A DNA stretch of 64,000 nucleotides from VFZN01 sp963709325 (GTDB lineage Bacteria > Acidobacteriota > Vicinamibacteria > Vicinamibacterales > UBA2999), in assembly GCA_963709325.1 (NCBI GenBank), contig CAVPVV010000003.1:3410001-3474000 (forward strand), written 5' to 3'. Below, piece by piece: positions 54,156 through 64,000 of this stretch; the stretch's first letter is position 1, and each line of letters opens with the position of its first letter. The position numbers and the translations under genes were made by a program. The notes under the pieces were generated by a model. It was not told where the DNA came from, did no database searches, and saw only the letters and a list, made by a program, of their open reading frames with translations.

Positions 54156-54941
54156 TCACCGCCGCCGGCTCAAGTCAGGGCGGTGACGCAGCACGTGGGC
54201 TTCGGTGTCGATGAGCGTCTGCCGCCACTGGTTGACGAGGCGATCGGCTTCCGGCTGGCCGTAGGCCTTGGCGAGCTCGTCCTGCCACGTATCGCGCTCA
54301 GCGTACGTCTTGAAATAGCGCGAGGTGACGAAGACGAAGCCTTCGCCGAGCGCCACCTGGAAGCGCACTTCGGGAGCAGTGCCGGCGTTGGCTCGCACCG
54401 CGCGGATCCGCTCTTGGAACTCGTCGTGCTGCGCGACGCGGTCAGGTCTGACCCGGGTGCGCCGCACTTCGATATACGGCCACGCCTGGCCGTTGTTGTC
54501 GCGCCACGTGCTGCGGCCGGGAATGACCTGCAGGATCTCGGTCGTCACCGATTCGGTCGCAGCCTGCAGCGCTCCGACGAGGTGCTGCGCGTCGGCCTCG
54601 CCGTAGGCCCTGGTCAGGGTGTCGAGGGTGACGTCCTGCAGCCGCTTGTCGAGGTCGGCCCACGAGCGGAGCGAGCGGAACGAGCGATAGCGGAGCCCGG
54701 CGCCGCCGTGCTCGAGGACGTAGATATCGGTGAGACCCGGCACGTTCAGCTTGGCTTCCGCCGCGCGCAGCTTCAGGTAGAAGTCTTCGATCGCCGCCTG
54801 CTGTCCCGGCTTGGCCTCCCGGATCGTGGATTCCATCAGGGCAAACGGCGGTTCGACCGGGCGCGGCCCGGTGGGTGCCTGCGCGCGCGCCGGAGTTGAG
54901 AGCAGTATTGCGGCCACGATAACGACGGCGGAACAGCGCAT
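54156..54941 (-). CDS. Exported protein of unknown function
   Basis: 261 residues. Signal peptide (AVVIVAAILLSTPARAQA). Two similar halves are suggested by IREAKPGQQAAIEDFYLKLR ... SFRSLRSWADLDKRL and QHDEFQERIRAV ... YFKTYAERDTWQDELAKAYG, as in ferredoxin-like or NIPSNAP-like dimer domains; no catalytic motif. Start ATG 54941 has GGGGG just upstream. The stop is two bases from element C. No family assigned with confidence. Confidence 0.6.
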   Translation of the reverse strand: MRCSAVVIVAAILLSTPARAQAPTGPRPVEPPFALMESTIREAKPGQQAAIEDFYLKLRAAEAKLNVPGLTDIYVLEHGGAGLRYRSFRSLRSWADLDKRLQDVTLDTLTRAYGEADAQHLVGALQAATESVTTEILQVIPGRSTWRDNNGQAWPYIEVRRTRVRPDRVAQHDEFQERIRAVRANAGTAPEVRFQVALGEGFVFVTSRYFKTYAERDTWQDELAKAYGQPEADRLVNQWRQTLIDTEAHVLRHRPDLSRRR

Positions 54942-54967
54942 TGGGGGGCTCCTCGGCCGCAGCGGTG

Positions 54968-55399
54968 TCAGGCCGGCCTGGCCTTCAGCACGCCGAGCTG
55001 CATCAGCATGTTGGTGAAGTCGTAGACGCGCCGCTCGCTGGCAATCAGGCCGCCGCGAAAGGTCATGATGTAGGCGCTGGTCCGCTCGATCCGGCGGCCC
55101 GAGCCCGGCACGCCAAAGATCTCTCCGGCGTGAATCGACTGCACCGTCCAGACGATCACCGCGCGAGGCGGGTCGCCGGTGCTGATCACGGTGTCGTCGA
55201 CATGGACCGACGGGCTTGCGAACGCGCGAAACAGATCGCGATACGAGCGTTCAACCTGCGCGCGCCCACGGAGCGTGTGGAAGATCGGGCTCACCACCGT
55301 GCAGTCGTCGGCGTAGCACGCGCCAAGCGCGGGTACATCCTGTTTCTCCCAAGCCCGGACGAACCGATCGAGAAAGGAGCGGATCTCGTCGCTGGTCAT
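54968..55399 (-). CDS. SnoaL/NTF2-like domain protein
   Basis: 143 residues. Cone-shaped NTF2/ketosteroid-isomerase fold: IRSFLDRFVRAWEKQDVPAL, YADDCTVVSPIFHTLRGRAQ, HAGEIFGVPGSGRRIERTSA, YIMTFRGGLIASERRVYDF. Such proteins are isomerases, hydratases or scaffolds; active residues cannot be assigned. ATG 55399 has GAGGG six bases upstream, preferred over an earlier in-frame ATG at 55456. 26 bases upstream of the exported protein gene, so possibly co-transcribed. The gap 55400-55546 holds nothing recognisable. Confidence 0.75.
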   Translation of the reverse strand: MTSDEIRSFLDRFVRAWEKQDVPALGACYADDCTVVSPIFHTLRGRAQVERSYRDLFRAFASPSVHVDDTVISTGDPPRAVIVWTVQSIHAGEIFGVPGSGRRIERTSAYIMTFRGGLIASERRVYDFTNMLMQLGVLKARPA

Positions 55400-55546
55400 G
55401 CGGAGCCCTCCCGACTGACGGCTCATCTTACAACTGGCCGAGCCGAAATCACCCAATGGGCCTAGCCTGGAAAGAACCCGAGAATCGGCCGGGGAACCCG
55501 CACGTCGAAAGGACGCAACCGGTTCTGGCTGTTCGGGGGGGCGGCG

Positions 55547-56127
55547 TTACCGGTCCGGAGCCGCGTTCAAGCCCTCGACGAAGCGCACGCCGTCCTTCTC
55601 CGCCAGCATCCGGACCGGCTTGAAACCGGCGGCGGCGAGGCTGGCCTCGACGCTGTAGCCCTCGGGCCGCGTGACGTGCCCGCCGAGGAGACCTTTGAGG
55701 ACGACGCGCTCGACAACCTCGACGCGGCCGCCGGCCCGGAGCACGCGCCGGCTCTCGGCCAGGACCGCGGATTGATCCGCGTCGCGCATCCGCGCGAACC
55801 CGCCGCGGGTGTCGTCCACGACCACCATGTCCACGCTGGCTGCCTCGGCGCCGAAGTCGCCTGGTGTCGACGACGCGGACGTCGATCAGCGCCCCGACGT
55901 GGGTGCCGACGCTGCGGGCGCGTTCCGCCGACTGCTCGTCGAAGGTCACGACCGCGCACGCGCCGCTCAATCCGACTTTTGCGGCCAGTCCGCCGAGCAA
56001 GCGACGAGTCGTCGCATCCGATCTGCAGGAAGCGCTCGCCCATCCGCACGCCGGTCATCGACACGTGCAGCGGGTCCATCTCCGCTGCCGGCGCACCGTG
56101 CGCAGGAACTGGCCAATCATGGCCCAT
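55547..56127 (-). CDS. SAM-dependent methyltransferase-like protein, frameshifted
   Basis: About 190 residues after repair. ATG 56127 (or 56120). Motif I region reads GERFLQIGCDDSSLLGGLAAKVG, then AVVTFDEQSAERARSV, VDMVVVDDTRGGFARM, LAESRRVLRAGGRVEVVE and EASLAAAGFKPVRMLAEKDG, the strand order of class I methyltransferases such as UbiE/type 11. Indels near 56000 and 55865 split the frame. Substrate unknown. Divergent from ino1 with 17 bases between starts. Confidence 0.65.
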
Positions 56128-56129
56128 GA

Positions 56130-56135
56130 TAGGAT
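56130..56135 (+). promoter_or_regulatory. -10-like box TAGGAT for ino1
   Basis: Ends 9 bases before GTG 56145; no Shine-Dalgarno sequence. Lies within the 17-base gap between divergent starts. Confidence 0.4.
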
Positions 56136-56144
56136 CGTTCGATT

Positions 56145-57460
<1,316 letters not shown>

Positions 57461-57504
57461 GCCCTCGGCGCGCCAAGGTCGACAGATTGCCAGCCGTCAG
57501 GCCT

Positions 57505-58099
57505 ATGCATCCGCTGATGCTCCAACCGGCCCTGCTCGGCGGGGTGGCGATCGGCGTGCTGTCCGCGCTGCCGGTCATCAACCTCGGCCAACTGCTGCTG
57601 CGCGTGGATTCTGTTCGGCGGCGGCGCTTGCCGCCTACCTGATGCAGCAGAAGCAGCCGGAGCCGATCTCGATCGGCGACGGCGCGATCGTCGGGCTGCT
57701 GGCCGGCATCGTCGGCGCCGTTCGTCTGGCTGTCGTGTCGATCCCGATCAGCGCGATGATGATGCGCCGTTTCGAGAGCGGCATGCTCGACAGGGTGCTC
57801 TCGAACGCCACCGAAATGCCGCCCGAGTCGCGCTCGTTTCTCGAGAGCCTGCGGAGCGGCCCGGTTCGCGGCCTGGCCGCGGTGATCGGTTTCTTCGTTA
57901 CCGTGTGCGTCTGCAGCTGTTCGGCATGCTGGGCGGCCTGTTCGGCGCGCTGATCTTCCGCAAGAACGAGCCGCCACCGCCGCCACCACCCCCGGTGCCG
58001 TCGCCGTTTGCGCCATCGTTCGAGCCGCCGCCATCGTTCGGGCCACCGCCGATCGTTCCACCGATCGTGCCGCCGCCACCTCCGGGACCCGAAGGTTGA
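57505..58099 (+). CDS. Membrane protein with Pro-rich tail, frameshifted
   Basis: ATG 57505 starts MHPLMLQPALLGGVAIGVLS, then (after an indel near 57585) a Cys-rich start of a helix (GNCCCAWILFGG), GLLAGIVGA, a cytosolic loop (MLDRVLSNATEMPPESRSFL), another helix (AAVIGFFVTVCV then LQLFGMLGGLFGALIF) and a tail of repeated Pro-Pro/Pro-Ser. About 195 residues with three or four helices. Three indels. Unknown function; similar Cys-cluster small membrane proteins occur as uncharacterised genes. Sits between ino1 and acs on the same strand. Confidence 0.55.
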
Positions 58100-58115
58100 G
58101 ACAGCGCAAGCTATC

Positions 58116-58121
58116 TATAAT
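58116..58121 (+). promoter_or_regulatory. Consensus -10 box TATAAT for acs
   Basis: Perfect TATAAT ends 9 bases before ATG 58131. A TTGAGA at 58096-58101 could be a -35, but the spacing (14) is short. With a start point about seven bases past the box, the transcript would have almost no leader. Confidence 0.55.
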
Positions 58122-58130
58122 CTGGGCGAT

Positions 58131-60078
58131 ATGTCAGAAATCGACGCGCTGCTGCACGAGGATCGTTCGTTCGAATCCCCGGCCGAGTTCCGCGCCGCGG
58201 CCCACGTGTCGGACCCCGAGGTCTACGCGCGGGCGGCGAAGGATCCCGAGGCGTTCTGGGCCGAGTTCGCGCGTGAGCTCGAGTGGATCCAGCCGTGGAC
58301 CGAGGTCCTCGACTGGAATCCGCCGCATGCGAAGTGGTTCGTCGGCGGCAAGCTGAACGTCAGCGCCAACTGCCTGGATCGCCACGTCCGCACCTGGCGC
58401 CGCAACAAGGCGGCGTTCATCTGGGAAGGCGAGCCCGGCGATCGCCGGACGCTGACCTACTTCGATCTCTACCGGCAGGTCTGCCAGTTCGCGAACGTGC
58501 TGAAGGCGCTCGGCGTCGGCAAGGGCGATCGCGTGGCGCTCTACATGCCGCTCATCCCCGAGCTCGCCATCGCGATGCTCGCGTGCGCCCGCATCGGCGC
58601 GGTGCACTCGGTCGTGTTCGGCGGCTTCTCGGCCGAGTCGCTGCGCGATCGGATCAACGACGCGCAGGCAAAGCTGCTCGTCACCGCCGACGGCGGCTAC
58701 CGGCGCGGCGGAATCGTTCCGCTCAAGCAGATGGCCGACGACGCGCTGCAGGAAACCCCGAGCATCGAACACGTCGTCGTCGTGCGGCGCGGCTATGCCG
58801 ACATCCCGGTCCACATGCGCGAGGGCCGCGATCACTGGTATCACGAGCTGATGGATGACGCGCCGCTGCGACTGTCCCGCCGAGGCCGATGGACTCGGAG
58901 GACATGCTCTACATCCTCTACACGTCCGGCACCACCGGCAAGCCGAAGGGCATCGTCCACACCACCGCCGGTTATCTGCTCGGCACCTACGCGACGACCA
59001 AGTGGGTGTTCGATCTCAAGGAAGACGACGTCTACTGGTGCACCGCCGACATCGGTTGGGTGACCGGCCACAGCTACGTCGTCTACGGTCCGCTCGCCAA
59101 CGGCGCAACGGTGGTGATGTACGAAGGCGCGCCCGACTGGCCGCGGAAGGATCGGTTCTGGGAGATCATCGAGCGCTACGGCGTCACGATCTTCTACACC
59201 GCGCCGACGGCCATCCGCGCCTTCATGCAGTGGGGCACCGACTGGCCCGCCAGACACGACCTGCGCTCGCTGCGGCTGCTCGGATCGGTCGGCGAGCCGA
59301 TCAATCCGGAGGCGTGGGTCTGGTATCACCTTCACATCGGCGGTGAACGCTGCCCGGTCGTCGACACGTGGTGGCAGACCGAAACCGGCGCGATCATGAT
59401 CACGCCGCTGCCCGGCATCACGCGCACCAAGCCAGGCTCGGCGACGCAGCCGTTTCCAGGGATCAGCGCGCAGATGCTCGATCACAAGGGCGGCAACGTG
59501 GCGGTCGGCGGCGGCCTGCTCGCCCTCACCCGGCCGTGGCCGTCGATGCTCCGCGGCATCTACGGTGACCCGGATCGCTACGTGCAGCAGGTACTGGAGC
59601 CGCTGGTCGAACGACATCTACTTCACCGGCGACGGCGCCAAGCTTGACGACGACGGCTACTACTGGCTGCTCGGTCGCGTCGACGATGTGCTCAACGTGC
59701 GCCGGCCATCGGATCGGCACGATGGAAGTGGAGAGCGCGCTCGTCGATCACCCGAAGGTGGCGGAGGCTGCGGTCGTCGGCCGGCCGCATCAGATCAAGG
59801 GGCAGGCGCTCTGCGCCTTCGTCACGGTCAAGGAAGGCGTGCACCACTCCGAGGCGCTCGCCGACGAGCTGAAGAGCCACGTCGCCCACAAGATCGGCGC
59901 GATTGCCCGGCCCGACGACATCATCTTCGCGGCGGATCTGCCCAAGACGCGATCGGGAAAGATCATGCGCCGCCTGCTGCGCGACATCGCCGAGGGCAAG
60001 ACGCTCGGCGACACCACGACGCTGGCCGATCCCTCGGTCGTGGCGCGGCTCCGCGAGCAGTACCAGGAAGAGGGATAG
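58131..60078 (+). CDS. acs: Acetyl-CoA synthetase, frameshifted
   Basis: Activates acetate to acetyl-AMP then acetyl-CoA; cytosolic adenylate-forming enzyme, about 648 residues. AMP-binding P-loop YTSGTTGKPKG, WWQTETGAIM, YWLLGRVDDVLNV and the C-terminal PKTRSGKIMRRLLRDIAEG whose lysine is the catalytic and acetylation-controlled residue. The N-terminus FESPAEFRAAAHVSDPEVYA is typical for Acs. Indels near 58875 (two), 59600 and 59705, all resolvable as single inserted bases. ATG 58131 sits 9 bases behind TATAAT with no ribosome-binding sequence. Downstream ABC ATPase starts 31 bases later. Confidence 0.93.
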
Positions 60079-60109
60079 CAGCGCCACGCCGTCCATGTAC
60101 ACTGTCGGC

Positions 60110-60835
60110 ATGCCGCTCATCGAGACCCGCGACCTGTGGAAGACCTATGTCATGGGTGACGAGGAGATCCACGCGCTGAAGGGGGTCTCGATCGTCATCG
60201 AGCGGGGCGAGTACGTCGCGATCATGGGCCCCTCGGGCTCGGGCAAGTCGACGCTGATGAACCTGATCGGCTGCCTCGACACGCCGTCGAAGGGCACCTA
60301 CCTCCTCAACGGCAAGGAGGTCAGCATGATGAACGACAACGAGCTGGCCCGGATCCGGAACGAGGAGATTGGCTTCGTCTTCCAGACCTTCAACCTGCTG
60401 CCGCGCGCGTCGGCGCTGCACAACGTGGAGCTGCCGCTGGTCTACGCAGGCGTGGCGAAGAAGGATCGGCTCGAGCGCGCCAAGTCAGCGCTCGACAAGG
60501 TGGAGCTGACCCCACGGATGAACCACCGTCCCAACGAGCTGTCGGGCGGTCAGCGGCAGCGCGTCGCGATTGCCCGCGCCCTGGTCAACAACCCCTCCAT
60601 CCTCCTCGCTGACGAGCCGACCGGTAACCTGGACTCGAAGACCGGCGTGGAGATCATGGGGCTCTTCGCTCGCCTGCATACGACCGGCAACACCATCATC
60701 GTCGTCACCCACGAGCCGGACATCGCCGGCTACGCACATCGGGTCGTTTCGATCCGCGACGGGCAGGTGGAGAAGGACTACCGTCAGGAGCCGCACGGCC
60801 CGACCCAGGCAGCGGCGGCTGAAGCAAGAAGTTGA
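60110..60835 (+). CDS. ABC transporter ATPase, MacB/LolD type
   Basis: 241 residues, intact. Walker A GPSGSGKST, Q-loop FVFQTFNLLP, signature LSGGQRQRVAIARAL, Walker B ILLADEPTGNLD, H-loop VTHEPD. The EYVAIMGPSGSGKSTLMNLIG and DEPTGNLDSKTG pattern is specific for the MacB/LolD/FtsE group, which drive lipoprotein release or efflux with an FtsX-like permease. No permease gene is adjacent (the next gene is on the other strand), so its partner must be elsewhere. TACACT ends six bases before ATG 60110. Confidence 0.92.
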   Translation: MPLIETRDLWKTYVMGDEEIHALKGVSIVIERGEYVAIMGPSGSGKSTLMNLIGCLDTPSKGTYLLNGKEVSMMNDNELARIRNEEIGFVFQTFNLLPRASALHNVELPLVYAGVAKKDRLERAKSALDKVELTPRMNHRPNELSGGQRQRVAIARALVNNPSILLADEPTGNLDSKTGVEIMGLFARLHTTGNTIIVVTHEPDIAGYAHRVVSIRDGQVEKDYRQEPHGPTQAAAAEARS

Positions 60836-60854
60836 CGGGCCCGGTGTCCGCCGC

Positions 60855-61766
60855 TCAATTCGGCGGCGGAACGAGGCGAGCGTCGGTCTCGAACCGGCGG
60901 AAGTTCTCGTATCGCGCGTTGCCGACGCCGTTTCTCTGGACGCTGTCGTAGAACTGCTCTTCCATCCGCATGGGCACGATCACGCCCAGCGGCTTGTGCA
61001 GGCCGAAGTGGACGCGCAGCGTCGGCGCGGCGTGGCGCTCCGCGAAGATGATCCGAGGATCCTCGAGCCGGACTTCCGCTCGCCAGAGTCGGCCGCTGTC
61101 CGGTTCGATCCAGCCAACGACGCGAGTCATCAGGTCCCCGCCGTCGCCGCGGCGAATGAGCGACGGCGTCGAGCGTTCGGAGAGCACGACCATTGTCGTG
61201 CGGCGCCCCTCGACGCGGTCGCTGCCCTCGATCCGTACGTCGTACCGCCAGCGATGCCGGTGGTGCATCAACTCGAGCGGAAGCGTTGGCAGGTTCGTGG
61301 TTCGCGGGTCGCCGAGATTGTGCCGTGCGCTCGCGAGCAGCAGCGCCCGCGCCTGCTGGTAATTGTCCGCGTTGCCCTTGAGCAGCAACTCCGCCAGCGA
61401 CGGACCGGGCGCGCGCACCTGCCGGCCGTTCACCGTTCGCACATCCCGGAAGCCGAGCCAGCCGTTGCCGCCGGGCAGGTCGATGAACGCGACATCCGAT
61501 CGGATGTCGCGCGTCATCTTGATCGCATTCACGCCCGAAGAGTGTCCGCGCGCGCTCTCGGCAGTCGCTGGCCCGCCGACCTCCTGCACGAGCCGCTCGT
61601 CCGCAAGGAGCCGCCCCAGCGCGTCGTGATAGGTCTCGAAGTAAGCATCAAGCCTGGCCAGCAGCTGCTCGGCGGTCGGCTGATCCTGGCTCGCGGCCGC
61701 AAGTCTGCCGGCAAGAGCCAGCACGCCAATGGTTGCTGCCAGCCGATGCCGCATGCGCGGGCTCAT
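60855..61766 (-). CDS. Exported protein, paralogue 1 of a tandem pair
   Basis: 303 residues. Signal peptide (LAATIGVLALAGRLAAA). Segments shared with the neighbouring gene: GNGWLGFRDVRTVNGRQV, ARHNLGDPRTTNLPTLPLEL, GWIEPDSGRLWRAEVRL, VHFGLHKPLGVIVPMRMEEQ, and ending ARYENFRRFETDARLVPPP. The shape (exported, beta-rich second half with paired hydrophobic strands) recalls outer-membrane-lipoprotein sorting or DUF-type lipid-binding domains, but no family is recognised. Start ATG 61766; ATG 61754 also possible. Confidence 0.68.
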   Translation of the reverse strand: MSPRMRHRLAATIGVLALAGRLAAASQDQPTAEQLLARLDAYFETYHDALGRLLADERLVQEVGGPATAESARGHSSGVNAIKMTRDIRSDVAFIDLPGGNGWLGFRDVRTVNGRQVRAPGPSLAELLLKGNADNYQQARALLLASARHNLGDPRTTNLPTLPLELMHHRHRWRYDVRIEGSDRVEGRRTTMVVLSERSTPSLIRRGDGGDLMTRVVGWIEPDSGRLWRAEVRLEDPRIIFAERHAAPTLRVHFGLHKPLGVIVPMRMEEQFYDSVQRNGVGNARYENFRRFETDARLVPPPN

Positions 61767-61779
61767 AACACGCTCACCG

Positions 61780-62634
61780 CTATGGCGGGACGACGCGCGC
61801 CGCGGTTTCGAAGCGGCGATAGTTGCGGTACGTGGCTTTGCCCTCGCCCGTACCGCTCGCCCAGAACCGCTCCGACAAGCGAACCGGCACGCGCAGGCCG
61901 AACTGGTCGTTCATCTCGTAATCGACCCGGACGACGTGGTTCTCCTTCGCTGTCAGAGGCGGAATGAGGGTGACCTCAGCGCGCTGCAGGGCCCCGGTCT
62001 CGACTTCGACCCAGGCCCGCACGGTCGTGCGGACTAAGCTGCGCGAGTCGTAGGCGACGACTGCACCCTTGGGGCCTTCCGCGAAGTCGAGGCGCGCAAC
62101 CCGCACGCCGTCGCGTGTTTCACGGTTGCCGCCGGAGACAGCGAAGGCCGATGCGTGGCGGGGGTGCAACAGGTCGAGCGGCAGCGTCGGTACGTTGGTG
62201 CTCCGTGGGTGCCCCAGGTTGTGGCGGGAGTTCTCCTCGGAGATCTTTCTCGCCACGACCAGTTGCTCGGCCCCGGTTCGCGTGAAGAGGTCACCCAGGC
62301 CCGGTGCGGCGGTGCGCACCGGACGACCATCGATGCTCTGTACGCGGCGGTGGCCGAGCCAGGCGTGATCGTCAGCGACGCGAACGAATCCTATCTCCGA
62401 CACCAGCACGCGCCGGACCGGGAGCTCAGTGGTGCCGCCTTCACTGACCGCGGTGATGGCCTGCTCGAAGCGCTCCTCGGCGACCAGGGCGCTCAACCTG
62501 GGCTCGAGCTCGAGCAAATACGATCGAAGCCGATCGGCGACAGCAGCAGCCGGTTCGTCCTGCCGGCTCTGCGTTGACGCAGGTGGCGAGAGCACGGCCA
62601 TTACCGCCGCCGCAGCCAGAACGCTCCGCAGCAT
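61780..62634 (-). CDS. Exported protein, paralogue 2 of a tandem pair
   Basis: 284 residues. Signal peptide (SVLAAAAVMAVLSPPAST). Parallel segments to its neighbour: DHAWLGHRRVQSIDGRPV, SRHNLGHPRSTNVPTLPLDL, AWVEVETGALQRAEVTL, MNDQFGLRVPVRLSERFW, ending YRNYRRFETAARVVPP. Thirteen bases separate its stop from the start of the second copy, so they look like an old tandem duplication in one transcript. Function unknown; intact. Confidence 0.7.
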   Translation of the reverse strand: MLRSVLAAAAVMAVLSPPASTQSRQDEPAAAVADRLRSYLLELEPRLSALVAEERFEQAITAVSEGGTTELPVRRVLVSEIGFVRVADDHAWLGHRRVQSIDGRPVRTAAPGLGDLFTRTGAEQLVVARKISEENSRHNLGHPRSTNVPTLPLDLLHPRHASAFAVSGGNRETRDGVRVARLDFAEGPKGAVVAYDSRSLVRTTVRAWVEVETGALQRAEVTLIPPLTAKENHVVRVDYEMNDQFGLRVPVRLSERFWASGTGEGKATYRNYRRFETAARVVPP

Positions 62635-62698
62635 GTCGCGTTATACCCCACGCGCGCGGCCGACCGCCAACTCGATTGGCAATCTTCCACCTGCCGCA

Positions 62699-63577
62699 CT
62701 ACACAGCGGCCACGTGCCCCACCCCCACCTCCCGCAACGGTGCTTCGCGATCGACGCGCGCGGGATCGAGCTCGATCCGTGCCTTCGGTGCATCCGGATC
62801 GGTCACCGGCACCGCCGAGAGCAGTGCCTGGGTATAGGGATGCCGCGGATCGTCGAAGATCCGCGCCGTATCGCCCATCTCGACGATCTTTCCCAGGTAC
62901 ATCACAGCCACGCGGCTCGAGATGTGCCGGACCAGGCGGAGATCGTGCGCGACGAACAGGTAGGTGAGCTTCAGCCGCTGCTGGAGATCCATCAACAGGT
63001 TGATTACCTGCGCCTGGATCGAGACGTCGAGCGCCGAGACCGGTTCGTCGGCGATGACGAACGACGGGTTGAGCGCGAGCGCGCGGGCCAGGCCGATCCG
63101 CTGCCGCTGACCGCCGCTGAACTCGTGCGGATAACGATCCAGGTGCGCGGGATCGAGGCCGACGAGGCGGAAGAGCTCCGCGATCCGGTCGCGCCGCTCG
63201 GCTCGTGAGCCAATCCGATGAATCGCCAGCGGCTCCTCGACAATCGAGAACGCACGCATCCGCGGGTTCAGCGACGAATAGGGGTCCTGGAAGACCATCT
63301 GCATGTCGCGACGGGCCGCGCGCATCCGGGCGCTCGAGAACTGAAACACGTTCTCGCCCCTGAAGAACACTTCGCCGGCTGTCGGTTCGACGAGCCGGAG
63401 CATGCATCGCCCCGTCGTGCTCTTCCCGCTGCCGGATTCGCCGACGAGCGCGAAGGTTTCGCCCTCCTCGATCGTGAAGCTCACGTCGTCAACGGCCTTG
63501 ACCACCGATTTCTCGCGGAACAGGCCTCCTCCGCGGATGAAGTGCTTGACCAGGCCGCGGACCTCGACGAGGGCCAT
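62699..63577 (-). CDS. Oligopeptide/dipeptide ABC transporter ATPase (OppF/DppF type)
   Basis: 292 residues, intact. Powers peptide uptake with OppD and the BC permeases. Walker A GESGSGKST, Q-loop MVFQDPYSSLNPRM (typical OppF), signature FSGGQRQRIGLARAL, Walker B VIADEPVSALDVS, H-loop VAHDL, then the family C-terminal region RHPYTQALLSAVPVTDPDA. ATG 63577 overlaps the OppD stop (TGATG), so the two are translationally coupled. Confidence 0.93.
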   Translation of the reverse strand: MALVEVRGLVKHFIRGGGLFREKSVVKAVDDVSFTIEEGETFALVGESGSGKSTTGRCMLRLVEPTAGEVFFRGENVFQFSSARMRAARRDMQMVFQDPYSSLNPRMRAFSIVEEPLAIHRIGSRAERRDRIAELFRLVGLDPAHLDRYPHEFSGGQRQRIGLARALALNPSFVIADEPVSALDVSIQAQVINLLMDLQQRLKLTYLFVAHDLRLVRHISSRVAVMYLGKIVEMGDTARIFDDPRHPYTQALLSAVPVTDPDAPKARIELDPARVDREAPLREVGVGHVAAV

Positions 63578-64000
63578 CAGGGCCGAGCCTCACCGGGAGG
63601 CGGAAGTCGGGAATCGCCGGTCGGAGCAGTGCGGGCCGACGCCGGGCTATGCAGGTAACAACGCACCGTGTGACCGGGGCCAACCCATGTCTCTTCGGGA
63701 AACGCGTCCGTGCAATGCGGCATGCGCGCGCTGCAGCGCGGCGCGAACGAGCACCCAGGCGGCAGCGCGGCCAGGTTCGGCACGGCCCCCTCGATGGCCT
63801 TCAGGCGCGAGCCAGCGGCCCCACCGGGAATCGACGCGAGCAGCCCTCTCGTGTACGGGTGCGCCGGGGATCGGAAGATGTCCCGGACCGGCCCCTGTTC
63901 GACGATGCGGCCGGCGTACATGATGGCGACGCGATCGGCGGTCTCGGCGATGACGCCGAGGTCGTGGGTGATGAGGAGCAGGCTGATCCCGAACTCGCGC
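63577..64000 (-). CDS. Oligopeptide/dipeptide ABC transporter ATPase (OppD/DppD type), partial
   Basis: Only the C-terminal 140 residues are present; the gene runs off the right edge. The visible part has the H-loop LLITHDLGVIAETADRVAIM and the peptide-transporter C-terminal domain (SPAHPYTRGLLASIPG, ending with cysteines of PGCSFAPRC...MPHC typical of the iron-sulfur/zinc motif in OppD/DppD). Its stop overlaps the oppF start. Permease and binding-protein genes are presumably beyond the window. Confidence 0.92.
   Translation of the reverse strand, partial: REFGISLLLITHDLGVIAETADRVAIMYAGRIVEQGPVRDIFRSPAHPYTRGLLASIPGGAAGSRLKAIEGAVPNLAALPPGCSFAPRCSARMPHCTDAFPEETWVGPGHTVRCYLHSPASARTAPTGDSRLPPPGEARP

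Overview
This is a GC-rich (roughly two-thirds G+C by eye), gene-dense chromosomal window from a Gram-negative bacterium. It is most likely an Acidobacteriota member, possibly of the Vicinamibacteria. The support is a VWFA-related protein of the type common in Acidobacteria (47.5-48.6 kb), a TonB-dependent receptor with an N-terminal carboxypeptidase-regulatory-like domain, several TonB, PEGA and BON envelope proteins, many secreted proteins without clear function, and the overall style of the gene set. The assignment is inference from protein content; no 16S, tRNA or ribosomal protein gene is present to anchor it.

Layout. 0-6.2 kb: the tail of a DinB protein, a penicillin-acylase-type N-terminal nucleophile hydrolase (minus), argininosuccinate lyase, and a sodium:solute symporter flanked by two tiny one-helix membrane proteins. 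6.5-22.8 kb: YCII and a half-size asparaginase (divergent), a 1,125-residue secreted protein, an HtrA protease, a metallo-beta-lactamase/beta-CASP hydrolase, an M49 peptidase, a HEAT-cyclophilin fusion, an aminotransferase, MalQ, an F420-type oxidoreductase, and a thioredoxin-NHL protein. 22.8-39.4 kb: cytochrome P450, a TonB receptor between two membrane proteins, a PAF-acetylhydrolase-like esterase, GNAT, a methyltransferase, D-aminoacylase, a TPR protein, RmuC, a degenerate-kinase/PEGA protein, an M23 lipoprotein, an outer-membrane protein, and DUF1015. 39.4-50.6 kb: SerC, PcnB/CCA enzyme, a repeat-helix protein, DNA polymerase I, a lipoprotein, BON, VWA, an FxLYD-like protein and a HTH-TonB fusion. 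50.8-64 kb: M55 D-aminopeptidase, an NHL propeller, a class C serine hydrolase, two small exported or soluble proteins, a methyltransferase, inositol-phosphate synthase, acetyl-CoA synthetase, a MacB/LolD-type ATPase, a tandem pair of secreted paralogues, and the ATPases OppF and OppD (partial).

Functionally the gene set fits a heterotroph that scavenges peptides, amides and D-amino-acid compounds (acylase, D-aminoacylase, DppA, M49, Opp ATPases, HtrA) and makes serine, arginine and inositol. It also has a busy cell envelope.

Two window-wide signals stand out. First, intergenic junctions repeatedly carry degenerate tandem tracts with an exact 7-nt period. Each locus has its own heptamer word. 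Three of them are copies of one 250-300 bp element with inverted ends (6.2, 47.2 and 53.9 kb) abutting gene 3' ends. Second, several genes have a TAnnnT box 8-11 nt before the start codon and no visible Shine-Dalgarno sequence, suggesting leaderless mRNAs. Separately, reading frames are broken by many single-base indels (mostly insertions) in 0.2-6.1, 40.4-50 and 55.5-60 kb, while the genes between are intact. I read this as uncorrected long-read error, not decay, and annotate those genes as one gene each.
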